64,000 nucleotides of DNA from Mastigias papua (Eukaryota > Cnidaria > Scyphozoa > Rhizostomeae > Mastigiidae), in the NCBI GenBank assembly GCA_964019165.1, contig OZ025278.1:12120962-12184961 (forward strand). Direction: 5' to 3'. The stretch's first letter is position 1. Each line of letters opens with the position of its first letter. Below the pieces are notes generated by a model. The model saw nothing but the letters and a program-made list of their open reading frames with translations, did not search any database and had not been told where the DNA came from. Positions 14,470 through 27,959 of this stretch are shown here, in pieces. A program made the translations under genes and the position numbers.

Positions 14470-17035
14470 TACTTTTTCGCCAAAAATGCCTCATTTTCAT
14501 CACTTTTCAATCTGCAATCAAAATCAATCAATTTCAAATTTGGTCATTTTTAGGCAAAATACCAAGGCTATAGCCTTACGTTTTGGCCAAAAATGCCTCA
14601 TTTTCATCACTTTTCAATCTGCAATCAAAATCAATCAATTTCAAATTTGGTCATTTTTAGGCAAAATACCAAGGCTATAGCCTTACTTTTTGGCCAAAAA
14701 TGCCTCATTTTCATCACTTTTCAATCTGCAATCAAAATCAATCAATTTCACATTTGGTCATTTTTAGGCAAAATACCAAGGCTATAGCCTTACTTATTGG
14801 CCAAAAATGCCTCATTTTCATCACTTTTCAATCTGCAATCAAAATCAATCAATTTCAAATTTGGTCATTTTTAGGCAAAATACCAAGGCTATAGCCTTAC
14901 TTTTGGCCAAAAATGCCTCATTTTCATCACTTGTCACTCTGCAATCAAAATCAATCAATTTCACATTTGGTCATTTTTAGGCAAAATACCAAGGCTATAG
15001 CCTTACTTTTTCGCCATAAATGCCTCATTTTCATCACTTTTCAATTTGCAATCAAAATCAATCAATTTCAAATTTGGTCATTTTTAGGCAAAGTACCAAG
15101 GCTATGGCCTTACGTTTTGGCCAAAAATGCCTCATTTTCATCACTTTTCAATCTGCAATCAAAATCAATCAATTTCAAATTTGGTCATTTTTAGGCAAAA
15201 TACCAAGGCTATAGCCTTACTTTTTCGCCAAAAATGCCTCATTTTCATCACTTGTCACTCTGCAATCAAAATCAATCAATTTCACATTTGGTCATTTTTA
15301 GGCAAAATACCAAGGCTATAGCCTTACTTTTTGGCCATAAATGCCTCATTTTCATCACTTTTCAATTTGCAATCAAAATCAATCAATTTCAAATTTGGTC
15401 ATTTTTAGGCAAAGTACCAAGGCTATAGCCTTAAGTTTTGGCCAAAAATGCCTCATTTTCATCACTTTTCAATCTGCAATCAAAATCAATCAATTTCAAA
15501 TTTGGTCATTTTTAGGCAAAATACCAAGGCTATAGCTTTACTTTTTCGCCAAAAATGCCTCATTTTCATCACTTTTCAATCTGCAATCAAAATCAATCAA
15601 TTTCAAATTTGGTCATTTTTAGGCAAAATACCAAGGCTATAGCCTTACGTTTTGGCCAAAAATGCCTCATTTTCATAACTTTTCAATCTGCAATCAAAAT
15701 CAATCAATTTCAAATTTGGTCATTTTTAGGCAAAATACCAAGGCTATAGCCTTACTTATTGGCCAAAAATGCCTCATTTTCATCACTTTTCAATCTGCAA
15801 TCAAAATCAATCAATTTCAAATTTGGTCATTTTTAGGCAAAATACCAAGGCTATAGCCTTACGTTTTGGCCAAAAATGCCTCATTTTCATCACTTTTCAA
15901 TCTGCAATCAAAATCAATCAATTTCAAATTTGGTCATTTTTAGGCAAAATACCAAGGCTATAGCCTTACTTTTTGGCCAAAAATGCCTCATTTTCATCAC
16001 TTTTCAATCTGCAATCAAAATCAATCAATTTCACATTTGGTCATTTTTAGGCAAAATACCAAGGCTATAGCCTTACTTATTGGCCAAAAATGCCTCATTT
16101 TCATCACTTTTCAATCTGCAATCAAAATCAATCAATTTCAAATTTGGTCATTTTTAGGCAAAATACCAAGGCTATAGCCTTACTTTTGGCCAAAAATGCC
16201 TCATTTTCATCACTTGTCACTCTGCAATCAAAATCAATCAATTTCACATTTGGTCATTTTTAGGCAAAATACCAAGGCTATAGCCTTACTTTTTCGCCAT
16301 AAATGCCTCATTTTCATCACTTTTCAATTTGCAATCAAAATCAATCAATTTCAAATTTGGTCATTTTTAGGCAAAGTACCAAGGCTATAGCCTTACGTTT
16401 TGGCCAAAAATGCCTCATTTTCATCACTTTTCAATCTGCAATCAAAATCAATCAATTTCAAATTTGGTCATTTTTAGGCAAAATACCAAGGCTATAGCCT
16501 TACTTTTTCGCCAAAAATGCCTCATTTTCATCACTTGTCACTCTGCAATCAAAATCAATCAATTTCACATTTGGTCATTTTTAGGCAAAATACCAAGGCT
16601 ATAGCCTTACTTTTTGGCCATAAATGCCTCATTTTCATCACTTTTCAATTTGCAATCAAAATCAATCAATTTCAAATTTGGTCATTTTTAGGCAAAGTAC
16701 CAAGGCTATAGCCTTAAGTTTTGGCCAAAAATGCCTCATTTTCATCACTTTTCAATCTGCAATCAAAATCAATCAATTTCAAATTTGGTCATTTTTAGGC
16801 AAAATACCAAGGCTATAGCCTTACTTTTTCGCCAAAAATGCCTCATTTTCATCACTTTTCAATCTGCAATCAAAATCAATCAATTTCAAATTTGGTCATT
16901 TTTAGGCAAAATACCAAGGCTATAGCCTTACGTTTTGGCCAAAAATGCCTCATTTTCATAACTTTTCAATCTGCAATCAAAATCAATCAATTTCAAATTT
17001 GGTCATTTTTAGGCAAAATACCAAGGCTATAGCCT
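14470..17035. repeat. Tandem duplication with 1283-bp period
   Basis: Two adjacent copies of a 12-monomer segment (12 x 107 - 1). Shared private variants mark them: the TTCGCCATAAATG monomer at about 15010 and 16293, the AAGTTTTGGCC variant at about 15434 and 16717, and CATAACTTTTC at about 15676 and 16959. Edges are approximate because flanking monomers resemble each other. The copies differ at only a few bases, for example GGCTATGGCC near 15105 in the first copy only, so the duplication looks recent. Confidence 0.82.
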
Positions 17036-20000
17036 TACTTTTTGGCCAAAAATGCCTCATTTTCATCACTTTTCAATCTGCAATCAAAATCAATCAATTT
17101 CACATTTGGTCATTTTTAGGCAAAATACCAAGGCTATAGCCTTACTTATTGGCCAAAAATGCCTCATTTTCATCACTTTTCAATCTGCAATCAAAATCAA
17201 TCAATTTCAAATTTGGTCATTTTTAGGCAAAATACCAAGGCTATAGCCTTACTTTTGGCCAAAAATGCCTCATTTTCATCACTTGTCACTCTGCAATCAA
17301 AATCAATCAATTTCAAATTTGGTCATTTTTAGGCAAAATACCAAGGCTATAGCCTTACGTTTTGGCCAAAAATGCCTCATTTTCATCACTTGTCAATCTG
17401 CAATCAAAATCAATCAATTTCAAATTTGGTCATTTTTAGGCAACATACCAAGCCTATAGCCTTACTTTTTCGCCAAAACTGCCTCATTTTCATCACTTTT
17501 CAATCTGCAATCAAAATCAATCAATTTCAAACTTGGTCATTTTTAGGCAAAATACCAAGGCTATAGCCTTACGTTTTGGCCAAAAATGCCTCATTTTCAT
17601 CACTTTTCAATCTGCAATCAAAATCAATCAATTTCAAATTTGGTCATTTTTAGGCAAAATACCAAGGCTATAGCCTTACTTTGTCGCCAAAAATGCCTCA
17701 TTTTCATCACTTTTCAATCTGCAATCAAAATCAATCAATTTCACATTTGGTCATTTTTAGGCAAAATACCAAGGCTATAGCCTTACGTTTTGGCCAAAAA
17801 TGCCTCATTTTCATCACTTTTCAATCTGCAATCAAAATCAATCAATTTCAAATTTGGTCATTTTTAGGCAAAATACCAAGGCTATAGCCTTACTTTTTCG
17901 CCAAAAATGCCTCATTTTCATCACTTTTCAATCTGCAATCAAAATCAATCAATTTCACATTTGGTCATTTTTAGGCAAAATACCAAGGCTATAGCCTTAC
18001 TTATTGGCCAAAAATGCCTCATTTTCATCACTTTTCAATCTGCAATCAAAATCAATCAATTTCAAATTTGGTCATTTTTAGGCAAAATACCAAGGCTATA
18101 GCCTTACTTTTGGCCAAAAGTGCCTCATTTTCATCACTTGTCACTCTGCAATCAAAATCAATCAATTTCAAATTTGGTCATTTTTAGGCAAAATACCAAG
18201 GCTATAGCCTTACGTTTTGGCCAAAAATGCCTCATTTTCATCACTTGTCAATCTGCAATCAAAATCAATCAATTTCAAATTTGGTCATTTCTAGGCAACA
18301 TACCAAGCCTATAGCCTTACTTGTTGGCCATAAATGCCTCATTTTCATCACTTTTCAATCTGCAATCAAAATCAATCAATTTCAAACTTGGTCATTTTTA
18401 GGCAAAATACCAAGGCTATAGCCTTACGTTTTGGCCAAAAATGCCTCATTTTCATCACTTTTCAATCTGCAATCAAAATCAATCAATTTCAAATTTGGTC
18501 ATTTTTAGGCAAAATACCAAGGTTATAGCCTTACTTTTTGGCCATAAATGCCTCATTTTCATCACTTTTCAATCTGCAATCAAAATCAATCAATTTCAAA
18601 TTTGGTCATTTTTAGGTAAAATACCAAGGCTATAGCCTTACGTTTTGGCCAAAAATGCCTCATTTTCATCACTTGTCAATCTGCAATCAAAATCAATCAA
18701 TTTCAAATTTGGTCATTTTTAGGCAAAATACCAAGGCTATAGCCTTACGTTTTGGCCAAAAATGCCTCATTTTCATCACTTTTCAATCTGCAATCAAAAT
18801 CAATCAATTTCAAATTTGGTCATTTTTAGGCAAAATACCAAGGCTATAGCCTTACTTTTTGGCCAAAAATGCCTCATTTTCATCACTTTTCAATCTGCAA
18901 TCAAAATCAATCAATTTCACATTTGGTCATTTTTAGGCAAAATACCAAGGCTATAGCCTTACTTATTGGCCAAAAATGCCTCATTTTCATCACTTTTCAA
19001 TCTGCAATCAAAATCAATCAATTTCAAATTTGGTCATTTTTAGGCAAAATACCAAGGCTATAGCCTTACTTTTGGCCAAAAATGCCTCATTTTCATCACT
19101 TGTCACTCTGCAATCAAAATCAATCAATTTCAAATTTGGTCATTTTTAGGCAAAATACCAAGGCTATAGCCTTACGTTTTGGCCAAAAATGCCTCATTTT
19201 CATCACTTGTCAATCTGCAATCAAAATCAATCAATTTCAAATTTGGTCATTTTTAGGCAACATACCAAGCCTATAGCCTTACTTTTTCGCCAAAACTGCC
19301 TCATTTTCATCACTTTTCAATCTGCAATCAAAATCAATCAATTTCAAACTTGGTCATTTTTAGGCAAAATACCAAGGCTATAGCCTTACTTATTGGCCAA
19401 AAATGCCTCATTTTCATCACTTTTCAATCTGCAATCAAAATCAATCAATTTCAAATTTGGTCATTTTTAGGCAAAATACCAAGGCTATAGCCTTACTTTG
19501 TCGCCAAAAATGCCTCATTTTCATCACTTTTCAATCTGCAATCAAAATCAATCAATTTCACATTTGGTCATTTTTAGGCAAAATACCAAGGCTATAGCCT
19601 TACGTTTTGGCCAAAAATGCCTCATTTTCATCACTTTTCAATCTGCAATCAAAATCAATCAATTTCAAATTTGGTCATTTTTAGGCAAAATACCAAGGCT
19701 ATAGCCTTACTTTTTCGCCAAAAATGCCTCATTTTCATCACTTTTCAATCTGCAATCAAAATCAATCAATTTCACATTTGGTCATTTTTAGGCAAAATAC
19801 CAAGGCTATAGCCTTACTTATTGGCCAAAAATGCCTCATTTTCATCACTTTTCAATCTGCAATCAAAATCAATCAATTTCAAATTTGGTCATTTTTAGGC
19901 AAAATACCAAGGCTATAGCCTTACTTTTGGCCAAAAGTGCCTCATTTTCATCACTTGTCACTCTGCAATCAAAATCAATCAATTTCAAATTTGGTCATTT

Positions 20001-20540
20001 TTAGGCAAAATACCAAGGCTATAGCCTTACGTTTTGGCCAAAAATGCCTCATTTTCATCACTTGTCAATCTGCAATCAAAATCAATCAATTTCAAATTTG
20101 GTCATTTCTAGGCAACATACCAAGCCTATAGCCTTACTTGTTGGCCATAAATGCCTCATTTTCATCACTTTTCAATCTGCAATCAAAATCAATCAATTTC
20201 AAACTTGGTCATTTTTAGGCAAAATACCAAGGCTATAGCCTTACGTTTTGGCCAAAAATGCCTCATTTTCATCACTTTTCAATCTGCAATCAAAATCAAT
20301 CAATTTCAAATTTGGTCATTTTTAGGCAAAATACCAAGGTTATAGCCTTACTTTTTGGCCATAAATGCCTCATTTTCATCACTTTTCAATCTGCAATCAA
20401 AATCAATCAATTTCAAATTTGGTCATTTTTAGGCAAAATACCAAGGCTATAGCCTTACGTTTTGGCCAAAAATGCCTCATTTTCATCACTTGTCAATCTG
20501 CAATCAAAATCAATCAATTTCAAATTTTGTCATTTTTAGG
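17000..20540. repeat. Tandem duplication with 1817-bp period
   Basis: Two adjacent copies of a 17-monomer segment containing two 106-bp monomers (17 x 107 - 2). Matching private variants include CGCCAAAACTGCC at about 17472 and 19289, CTTTGTCGCC at about 17681 and 19498, GGCCAAAAGTGCC at about 18114 and 19931, and CATTTCTAGGCAACATACC at about 18287 and 20104. Edges are approximate. One visible copy difference is ACGTTTTGGCC versus ACTTATTGGCC just before 17586 and 19403. Confidence 0.82.
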
Positions 20541-23500
20541 CAAAATACCAAGGCTATAGCCTTACTTATTGGCCAAAAATGCCTCATTTTCATCACTTTT
20601 CAATCTGCAATCAAAATCAATCAATTTCACATTTGGTCATTTTTAGGCAAAATACCAAGGCTATAGCCTTACTTTTTGGCCAAAAATGTCTCATTTTCAT
20701 CACTTTTCAATCTGCAATCAAAATCAAGCAATTTCACATTTGGTCATTTTTAGGCAAAATACCAAGGCTATAGCCTTACTTTTGGCCAAAAATGCCTCAT
20801 TTTCATCACTGTTCAATCTGGAATCAAAATCAATCAATTTCAAATTTGGTCATTTTTAGACAAAATACCAAGGCTATAGCCTTACGTTTTGGCCAAAAAT
20901 GCCTCATTTTCATCACTTTTCAATCTGCAATCAAAATCAATCAATTTCAAATTTGGTCATTTTTAGGCAAAATACCAAGGCTATAGCCTTACTTTCTGGC
21001 CAAAAATGCCTCATTTTCATCACTTTTCAATCTGCAATCAAAATCAATCAATTTCAAATTTGGTCATTATTAGGCAAAATACCAAGGCTATAGCCTTACG
21101 TTTTGGCCAAAAATGCCGCATTTTCATCACTTTTCAATCTGCAATCAAAATCAATCAATTTCAAATTTGGTCATGTTTAGGCAAAATACCAAGGCTATAG
21201 CCTTACTTATTGGCCAAAAATGCCTCATTTTCATCACTTTTCAATCAGCAATCAAAATCAATCAATTTCAAATTTGGTCATTTTTAGGCAAAATACCAAG
21301 GCTATAGCCTTACGTTTTGGCCAAAAATGCCTCATTTTCATCACTTTTCAATCTGCAATCAAAATCAATCAATTTCAAATTTGGTCATGTTTAGGCAAAA
21401 TACCAAGGCTATAGCCTTACTTTTTCGCCAAAAATGCCTCATGTTCATCACTTTTCAATCTGCAATCAAAATCAATCAATTTCACATTTGGTCATGTTTA
21501 GGCAAAATACCAAGGCTATAGCCTTACTTATTGGCCAAAAATGCCTCATTTTCATCACTTTTCAATCAGCAATCAAAATCAATCAATTTCAAATTTGGTC
21601 ATTTTTAGGCAAAATACCAAGGCTATAGCCTTACGTTTTGGCCATAAATGCCTCATTTTCATCACTTTTCAATCTGCAATCAAAATCAATCAATTTCAAA
21701 TTTGGTGATTTTTAGGCGAAATACCAAGGCTATAGCCTTACTTTTTGGCCAAAAATGCCTCATTTTCATCACTTTTCAATCTGCAATCAAAATCAATCAA
21801 TTTCAAATTTGGTCATTTTTAGGCAAAATACCAAGGCTATAGCCTTACGTTTTGGCCAAAAATGCCTCATTTTCATCACTTTTCAATCTGCAATCAAAAT
21901 CAATCAATTTCAAATTTGGTCATTTTTAGGCAAAATACCAAGGCTATAGCCTTACTTTTTGGCCATAAATGCCTCATTTTCATCACTTTTCAATCTGCAA
22001 TCAAAATCAATCAATTTCAAATTTGGTCATTTTTAGGCGAAATACCAAGGCTATAGCCTTACGTTTTGGCCAAAAATGCCTCATTTTCATCACTTTTCAA
22101 TCTGCAATCAAAATCAATCAATTTCAAATTTGGTCATTTTTAGGCAAAATGCCAAGGCTATAGCCTTACTTTTTCGCCAAAAATGCCTCATTTTCATCAC
22201 TTTTCAATCTGCAATCAAAATCAATCAATTTCAAATTTGGTCATGTTTAGGCAAAATACCAAGGCTATAGCCTTACTTTTTGGCCATAAATGCCTCATTT
22301 TCATCACTTTTCAATCTGCAATCAAAATCAATCAATTTCAAATTTGGTCATTTTTAGGCAAAATACCAAGGCTATAGCCTTACGTTTTGGCCAAAAATGC
22401 CTCATTTTCATCACTTTTCAATCTGCAATCAAAATCAATCAATTTCAAATTTGGTCATTTTTAGGCAAAATACCAAGGCTATAGCCTTACGTTTTGGCCA
22501 AAAATGCCTCATTTTCATCACTTTTCAATCTGCAATCAAAATCAATCAATTTCAAATTTGGTCATTTTTAGGCAAAATACCAAGGCTATAGCCTTACTGT
22601 TTGGCCAAAAATGCCTCATTTTCATCACTTTTCAATCTGCAATCAAAATCAATCAATTTCAAATTTGGTCATGTTTAGGCAAAATACCAAGGCTATAGCC
22701 TTACTTTTTCGCCAAAAATGCCTCATGTTCATCACTTTTCAATCTGCAATCAAAATCAATCAATTTCACATTTGGTCATTTTTAGGGAAAATACCAAGGC
22801 TATAGCCTTACTTTTTGGCCAGAAATGCCTCATTTTCATCACTTTTCAATCTGCAATCAAAATCAATCAATTTCAAATTTGGTCATTTTTAGGCAAAATA
22901 CCAAGGCTATAGCCTTACGTTTTGGCCAAAAATGCCTCATTTTCATCAGTTTTCAATCTGCAATCAAAATCAATCAATTTCAAATTTGGTCATTGTTAGG
23001 CAAAATACCAAGGCTATAGCCTTACTGTTTGGCCAGAAATGCCTCATTTTCATCACTTTTCAATCTGCAATCAAAATCAATCAATTTCAAATTTGGTCAT
23101 TTTTAGGCAAAATACCAAGGCTATAGCCTTACTTTTTGGCCAAAAATGCCTCATTTTCATCACTTTTCAATCTGCAATCAAAATCAATCAATTTCAAATT
23201 TGGTCATTTTTAGGCAAAATACCAAGGCTATAGCCTTACTTTTTGGCCATAAATGCCTCATTTTCATCACTTTTCAATCTGCAATCAAAATCAATCAAGT
23301 TCAAATTTGGTCATTTTTAGGCAAAATACCAAGGCTATAGCCTTACTTTTTGGCCAGAAATGCCTCATTTTCATCACTTTTCAATCTGCAATCAAAATCA
23401 ATCAATTTCAAATTTGGTCATTTTTAGGCAAAATACCAAAGCTATAGCCTTACTGTTTGGCCAAAAATGCCTCATTTTCATCACTTTTCAATCTGCAATC

Positions 23501-26500
23501 AAAATCAATCAATTTCAAAGTTGGTCATTTATAGGCAAAATACCAAGGCTATAGCCTTACTTTTTGGCCAAAAATGCCTCATTTTCATCACTTTTCAATC
23601 TGCAATCAAAATCAATCAATTTCAAATTTGGTCATTGTTAAGCGAAATACCAAGGCTATAGCCTTACTTATTGGCCAAAAATGCCTCATTTTCATCACTT
23701 TTCAATCTGCAATCAAAATCAATCAATTTCAAATTTGGTCATTTTTAGGCAAAATACCAAGGCTATAGCCTTACTGTTTGGCCATAAATGCCTCATTTTC
23801 ATCACTTTTCAATTTGCAATCAAAATCAATCAAGTTCAAATTTGGTCATTTTTAAGCAAAGTACCAAGGCTATAGCCTTACGTTTTGGCCAAAAATGCCT
23901 CATTTTCATCAGTTTTCAATCTGCAATCAAAATCAATCAATTTCAAATTTGGTCATTTTTAGGCAAAATACCAAGGCTATAGCCTTACTTTTTGGCCATA
24001 AATGCCTCATTTTCATCACTTTTCAATCTGCAATCAAAATCAATCAATTTCAAATTTGGTCATTTTTAGGCAAAATACCAAGGCTATAGCCTTACTTTTT
24101 GGCCAAAAATGCCTCATTTTCATCACTTTTCAATCTGCAATCAAAATCAATCAATTTCAAATTTGGTCATTGTTAAGCGAAATACCAAGGCTATAGCCTT
24201 ACTTATTGGCCAAAAATGCCTCATTTTCATCACTTTTCAATCTGCAATCAAAATCAATCAATTTCAAATTTGGTCAATTTTAGGCAAAATACCAAGGCTA
24301 TAGCCTTACTTTTTGGCCAAAAATGCCTCATTTTCATCACTTTTCAATCTGCAATCAACATCAATCAATTTCAAATTTGGTCATTTTTAGGCGAAATACC
24401 AAGGCTATAGCCTTACGTTTTGGCCAAAAATGCCTCATTTTCATCACTTTTCAATCTGCAATCAAAATCAATCAATTTCAAATTTGGTCATTTTTAGGCA
24501 AAATACCAAGGCTATAGCCTTACTGTTTGGCCAAAAATGCCTCATTTTCATCACTTTTCAATCTGCAATCAAAATCAATCAATTTCAAATTTGGTCATTT
24601 TTAGGCGAAATACCAAGGCTATAGCCTTACTTTTTGGCCAAAAATGCCTCATTTTCATCACTTTTCAATCTGCAATCAAAATCAATCAATGTCAAATTTG
24701 GTCATTTTTAGGCAAAATACCAAGGCTATAGCCTTACTTTTTGGCCAAAATGCCTCATTTTCATCACTTTTCAATCTGCAATCAAAATCAATCAATTTCA
24801 AATTTGGTCATTTTTAGGCAAAATACCAAGGCTATAGCCTTACTTTTTGACCAAAAATGCCTCATTTTCATCACTTTTCAATCTGCAATCAAAATCAATC
24901 AAGTTCAAATTTGGTCATTTTTAGGCAAAATACCAAGGCTATAGCCTTACTGTTGGGCCAAAAATGCCTCAGTTTCATCACTTTTCAATCTGCAATCAAA
25001 ATCAATCAATTTCAAATTTGGTCATTATTAGGCAAAATACCAAGGCTATAGCCTTACTTTTTGGCCAAAAATGCCTCATTTTCATCACTTTTCAATCTGC
25101 AATCAAAATCAATCAATTTCAAATTTGGTCATTTTTAGGCGAAATACCAAGGCTATAGCCGTACTTTTTGGCCAGAAATGCCTCATTTTCATCACTTTTC
25201 AATCTGCAATCAAAATCAATCAATTTCAAATTTGGTCATTTGTAGGCAAAATATCAAGGCTATAGCCTTATTTTTTGGCCATAAATGCCTCATTTTCATC
25301 ACTTTTCAATCTGCAATCAAAATCAATCAATTTCAAATTTGGTCATTGTTAAGCGAAATACCAAGGCTATAGCCTTACTTATTGGCCAAAAATGCCTCAT
25401 TTTCATCACTTTTCAATCTGCAATCAAAATCAATCAATTTCAAATTTGGTCATTTTTAGGCAAAATACCAAGGCTATAGCCTTACTGTTTGGCCATAAAT
25501 GCCTCATTTTCATCACTTTTCAACTTGCAATCAAAATCAATAAAGTTCAAATTTGGTCATTTTTAAGCAAAGTACCAAGGCTATAGCCTTACTTTTTGGC
25601 CAAAAATGCCTCATTTTCATCACTTTTCAATCTGCAATCAAAATCAATCAATTTCAAATTTGGTCATTTTTAGGCAAAATACCAAGGCTATAGCCTTACT
25701 TTTTGGCCATAAATGCCTCATTTTCATCACTTTTCAATCTGCAATCAAAATCAATCAATTTCAAATTTGGTCATTTTTAGGCAAAATACCAAGGCTATAG
25801 CCTTACTTTTTGGCCAAAAATGCCTCATTTTCATCACTTTTCAATCTGCAATCAAAATCAATCAATTTCAAATTTGGTCATTTTTAGGCAAAATACCAAG
25901 GCTATAGCCTTACTGTTTGGCCAAAAATGCCTCATTTTCATCACTTTTCAATCTGCAATCAAAATCAATCAATTTCAAATTTGGTCATTTTTAGGCAAAA
26001 TACCAAGGCTATAGCCTTACGTTTTGGCCAAAAATGCCTCATTTTCATCACTTGTCAATCTGCAATCAAAATCAATCAATTTCAAATTTGGTCATTTTTA
26101 GGCAAAATACCAAGGCTATAGCCTTACTTTTTGGCCAAAAATGCCTCATTTTCATCACTTTTCAATCTGCAATCAAAATCAATCAATTTCAAATTTGGTC
26201 ATTTTTAGGCAAAATACCAAGGCTATAGCCTTACGTTTTGGCCAAAAATGCCTCATTTTCATCACTTTTCAATCTGCAATCAAAATCAATCAATTTCAAA
26301 TTTGGTCATTTTTAGGCAAAATACCAAGGCTATAGCCTTACTTTTGGCCAAAAATGCCTCATTTTCATCACTTTTCAATCTGCAATCAAAATCAATCAAT
26401 TTCAAATTTGGTCATTTTTAGGCAAAATACCAAGGCTATAGCCTTACTTTTTGGCCAAATATGCCTCATGTTCATCACTTTTCAATCTGCAATCAAAATC

Positions 26501-27959
26501 AATCAAGTTCAAATTTGGTCATTTTTAGGCAAAATACCAAGGCTATAGCCTTACTTTTTGGCCAGAAATGCCTCATTTTCATCACTTTTCAATCTGCAAT
26601 CAAAATCAATCAATTTCAAATTTGGTCATTTTTAGGCAAAATACCAAGGCTATAGCCTTACTTTTTGGCCAAAAATGCCTCATTTTCATCACTTTTCAAT
26701 CTGCAATCAAAATCACTCAATGTCAAATTTGGTCATTTTTAGGCAAAATACCAAGGCTATAGCCTTACTTTTTGGCCAAAAATGCCTCATTTTCATCACT
26801 TTTCAATCTGCAATCAAAATCACTCAATGTCAAATTTGGTCATTTTTAGGCAAAATACCAAGGCTATAGCCTTACTTTTTGGCCAAAATTGCCTCATTTT
26901 CATCACTTTTCAATCTGCAATCAAAATCAATCAATTTCAAATTTGGTCAATTTTAGGCAAAATACCAAGGCTATAGCCTTACTTTTTGGCCAAAAATGCC
27001 TCATTTTCATCACTTTTCAATCTGCAATCAAAATCAATCAATTTCAAATTTGGTCATTTTTAGGCAAAATACCAAGGCTATAGCCTTACTTATTGGCCAA
27101 AAATGCCTCATTTTCATCACTTTTCAATCTGCAATCAAAATCAATCAATTTCAAATTTGGTCATTTTTAGGCAAAATACCAAGGCTATAGCCTTACTTTT
27201 TGGCCAAAAATGCCTCATTTTCATCACTTTTCAATCTGCAATCAAAATCAATCAATTTCAAATTTGGTCATTTTTAGGCAAAATACCAAGGCTATAGCCT
27301 TACTTTTTGGCCAAAAATGCCTCATTTTCATCACTTTTCAATCTGCAATCAAAATCAATCAATTTCAAATTTGGTCAATTTTAGGCAAAATACCAAGGCT
27401 ATAGCCTTACTTTTTGGCCAAAAATGCCTCATTTTCATCACTTTTCAATCTGCAATCAAAATCAATCAATTTCAAATTTGGTCATTTTTAGGCAAAATAC
27501 CAAGGCTATAGCCTTACTTTTTGGCCAAATATGCCTCATGTTCATCACTTTTCAATCTGCAATCAAAATCAATCAAGTTCAAATTTGGTCATTTTTAGGC
27601 AAAATACCAAGGCTATAGCCTTACTTTTTGGCCAGAAATGCCTCATTTTCATCACTTTTCAATCTGCAATCAAAATCAATCAATTTCAAATTTGGTCATT
27701 TTTAGGCAAAATACCAAGGCTATAGCCTTACTTTTTGGCCAAAAATGCCTCATTTTCATCACTTTTCAATCTGCAATCAAAATCACTCAATGTCAAATTT
27801 GGTCATTTGTAGGCAAAATACCAAGGCTATAGCCTTACTTTTTGGCCAAAATTGCCTCATTTTCATCACTTTTCAATCTGCAATCAAAATCAATCAATTT
27901 CAAATTTGGTCATTATTAGGCAAATACCAAGGCTATAGCCTTACTTTTTGGCCAAAAAT

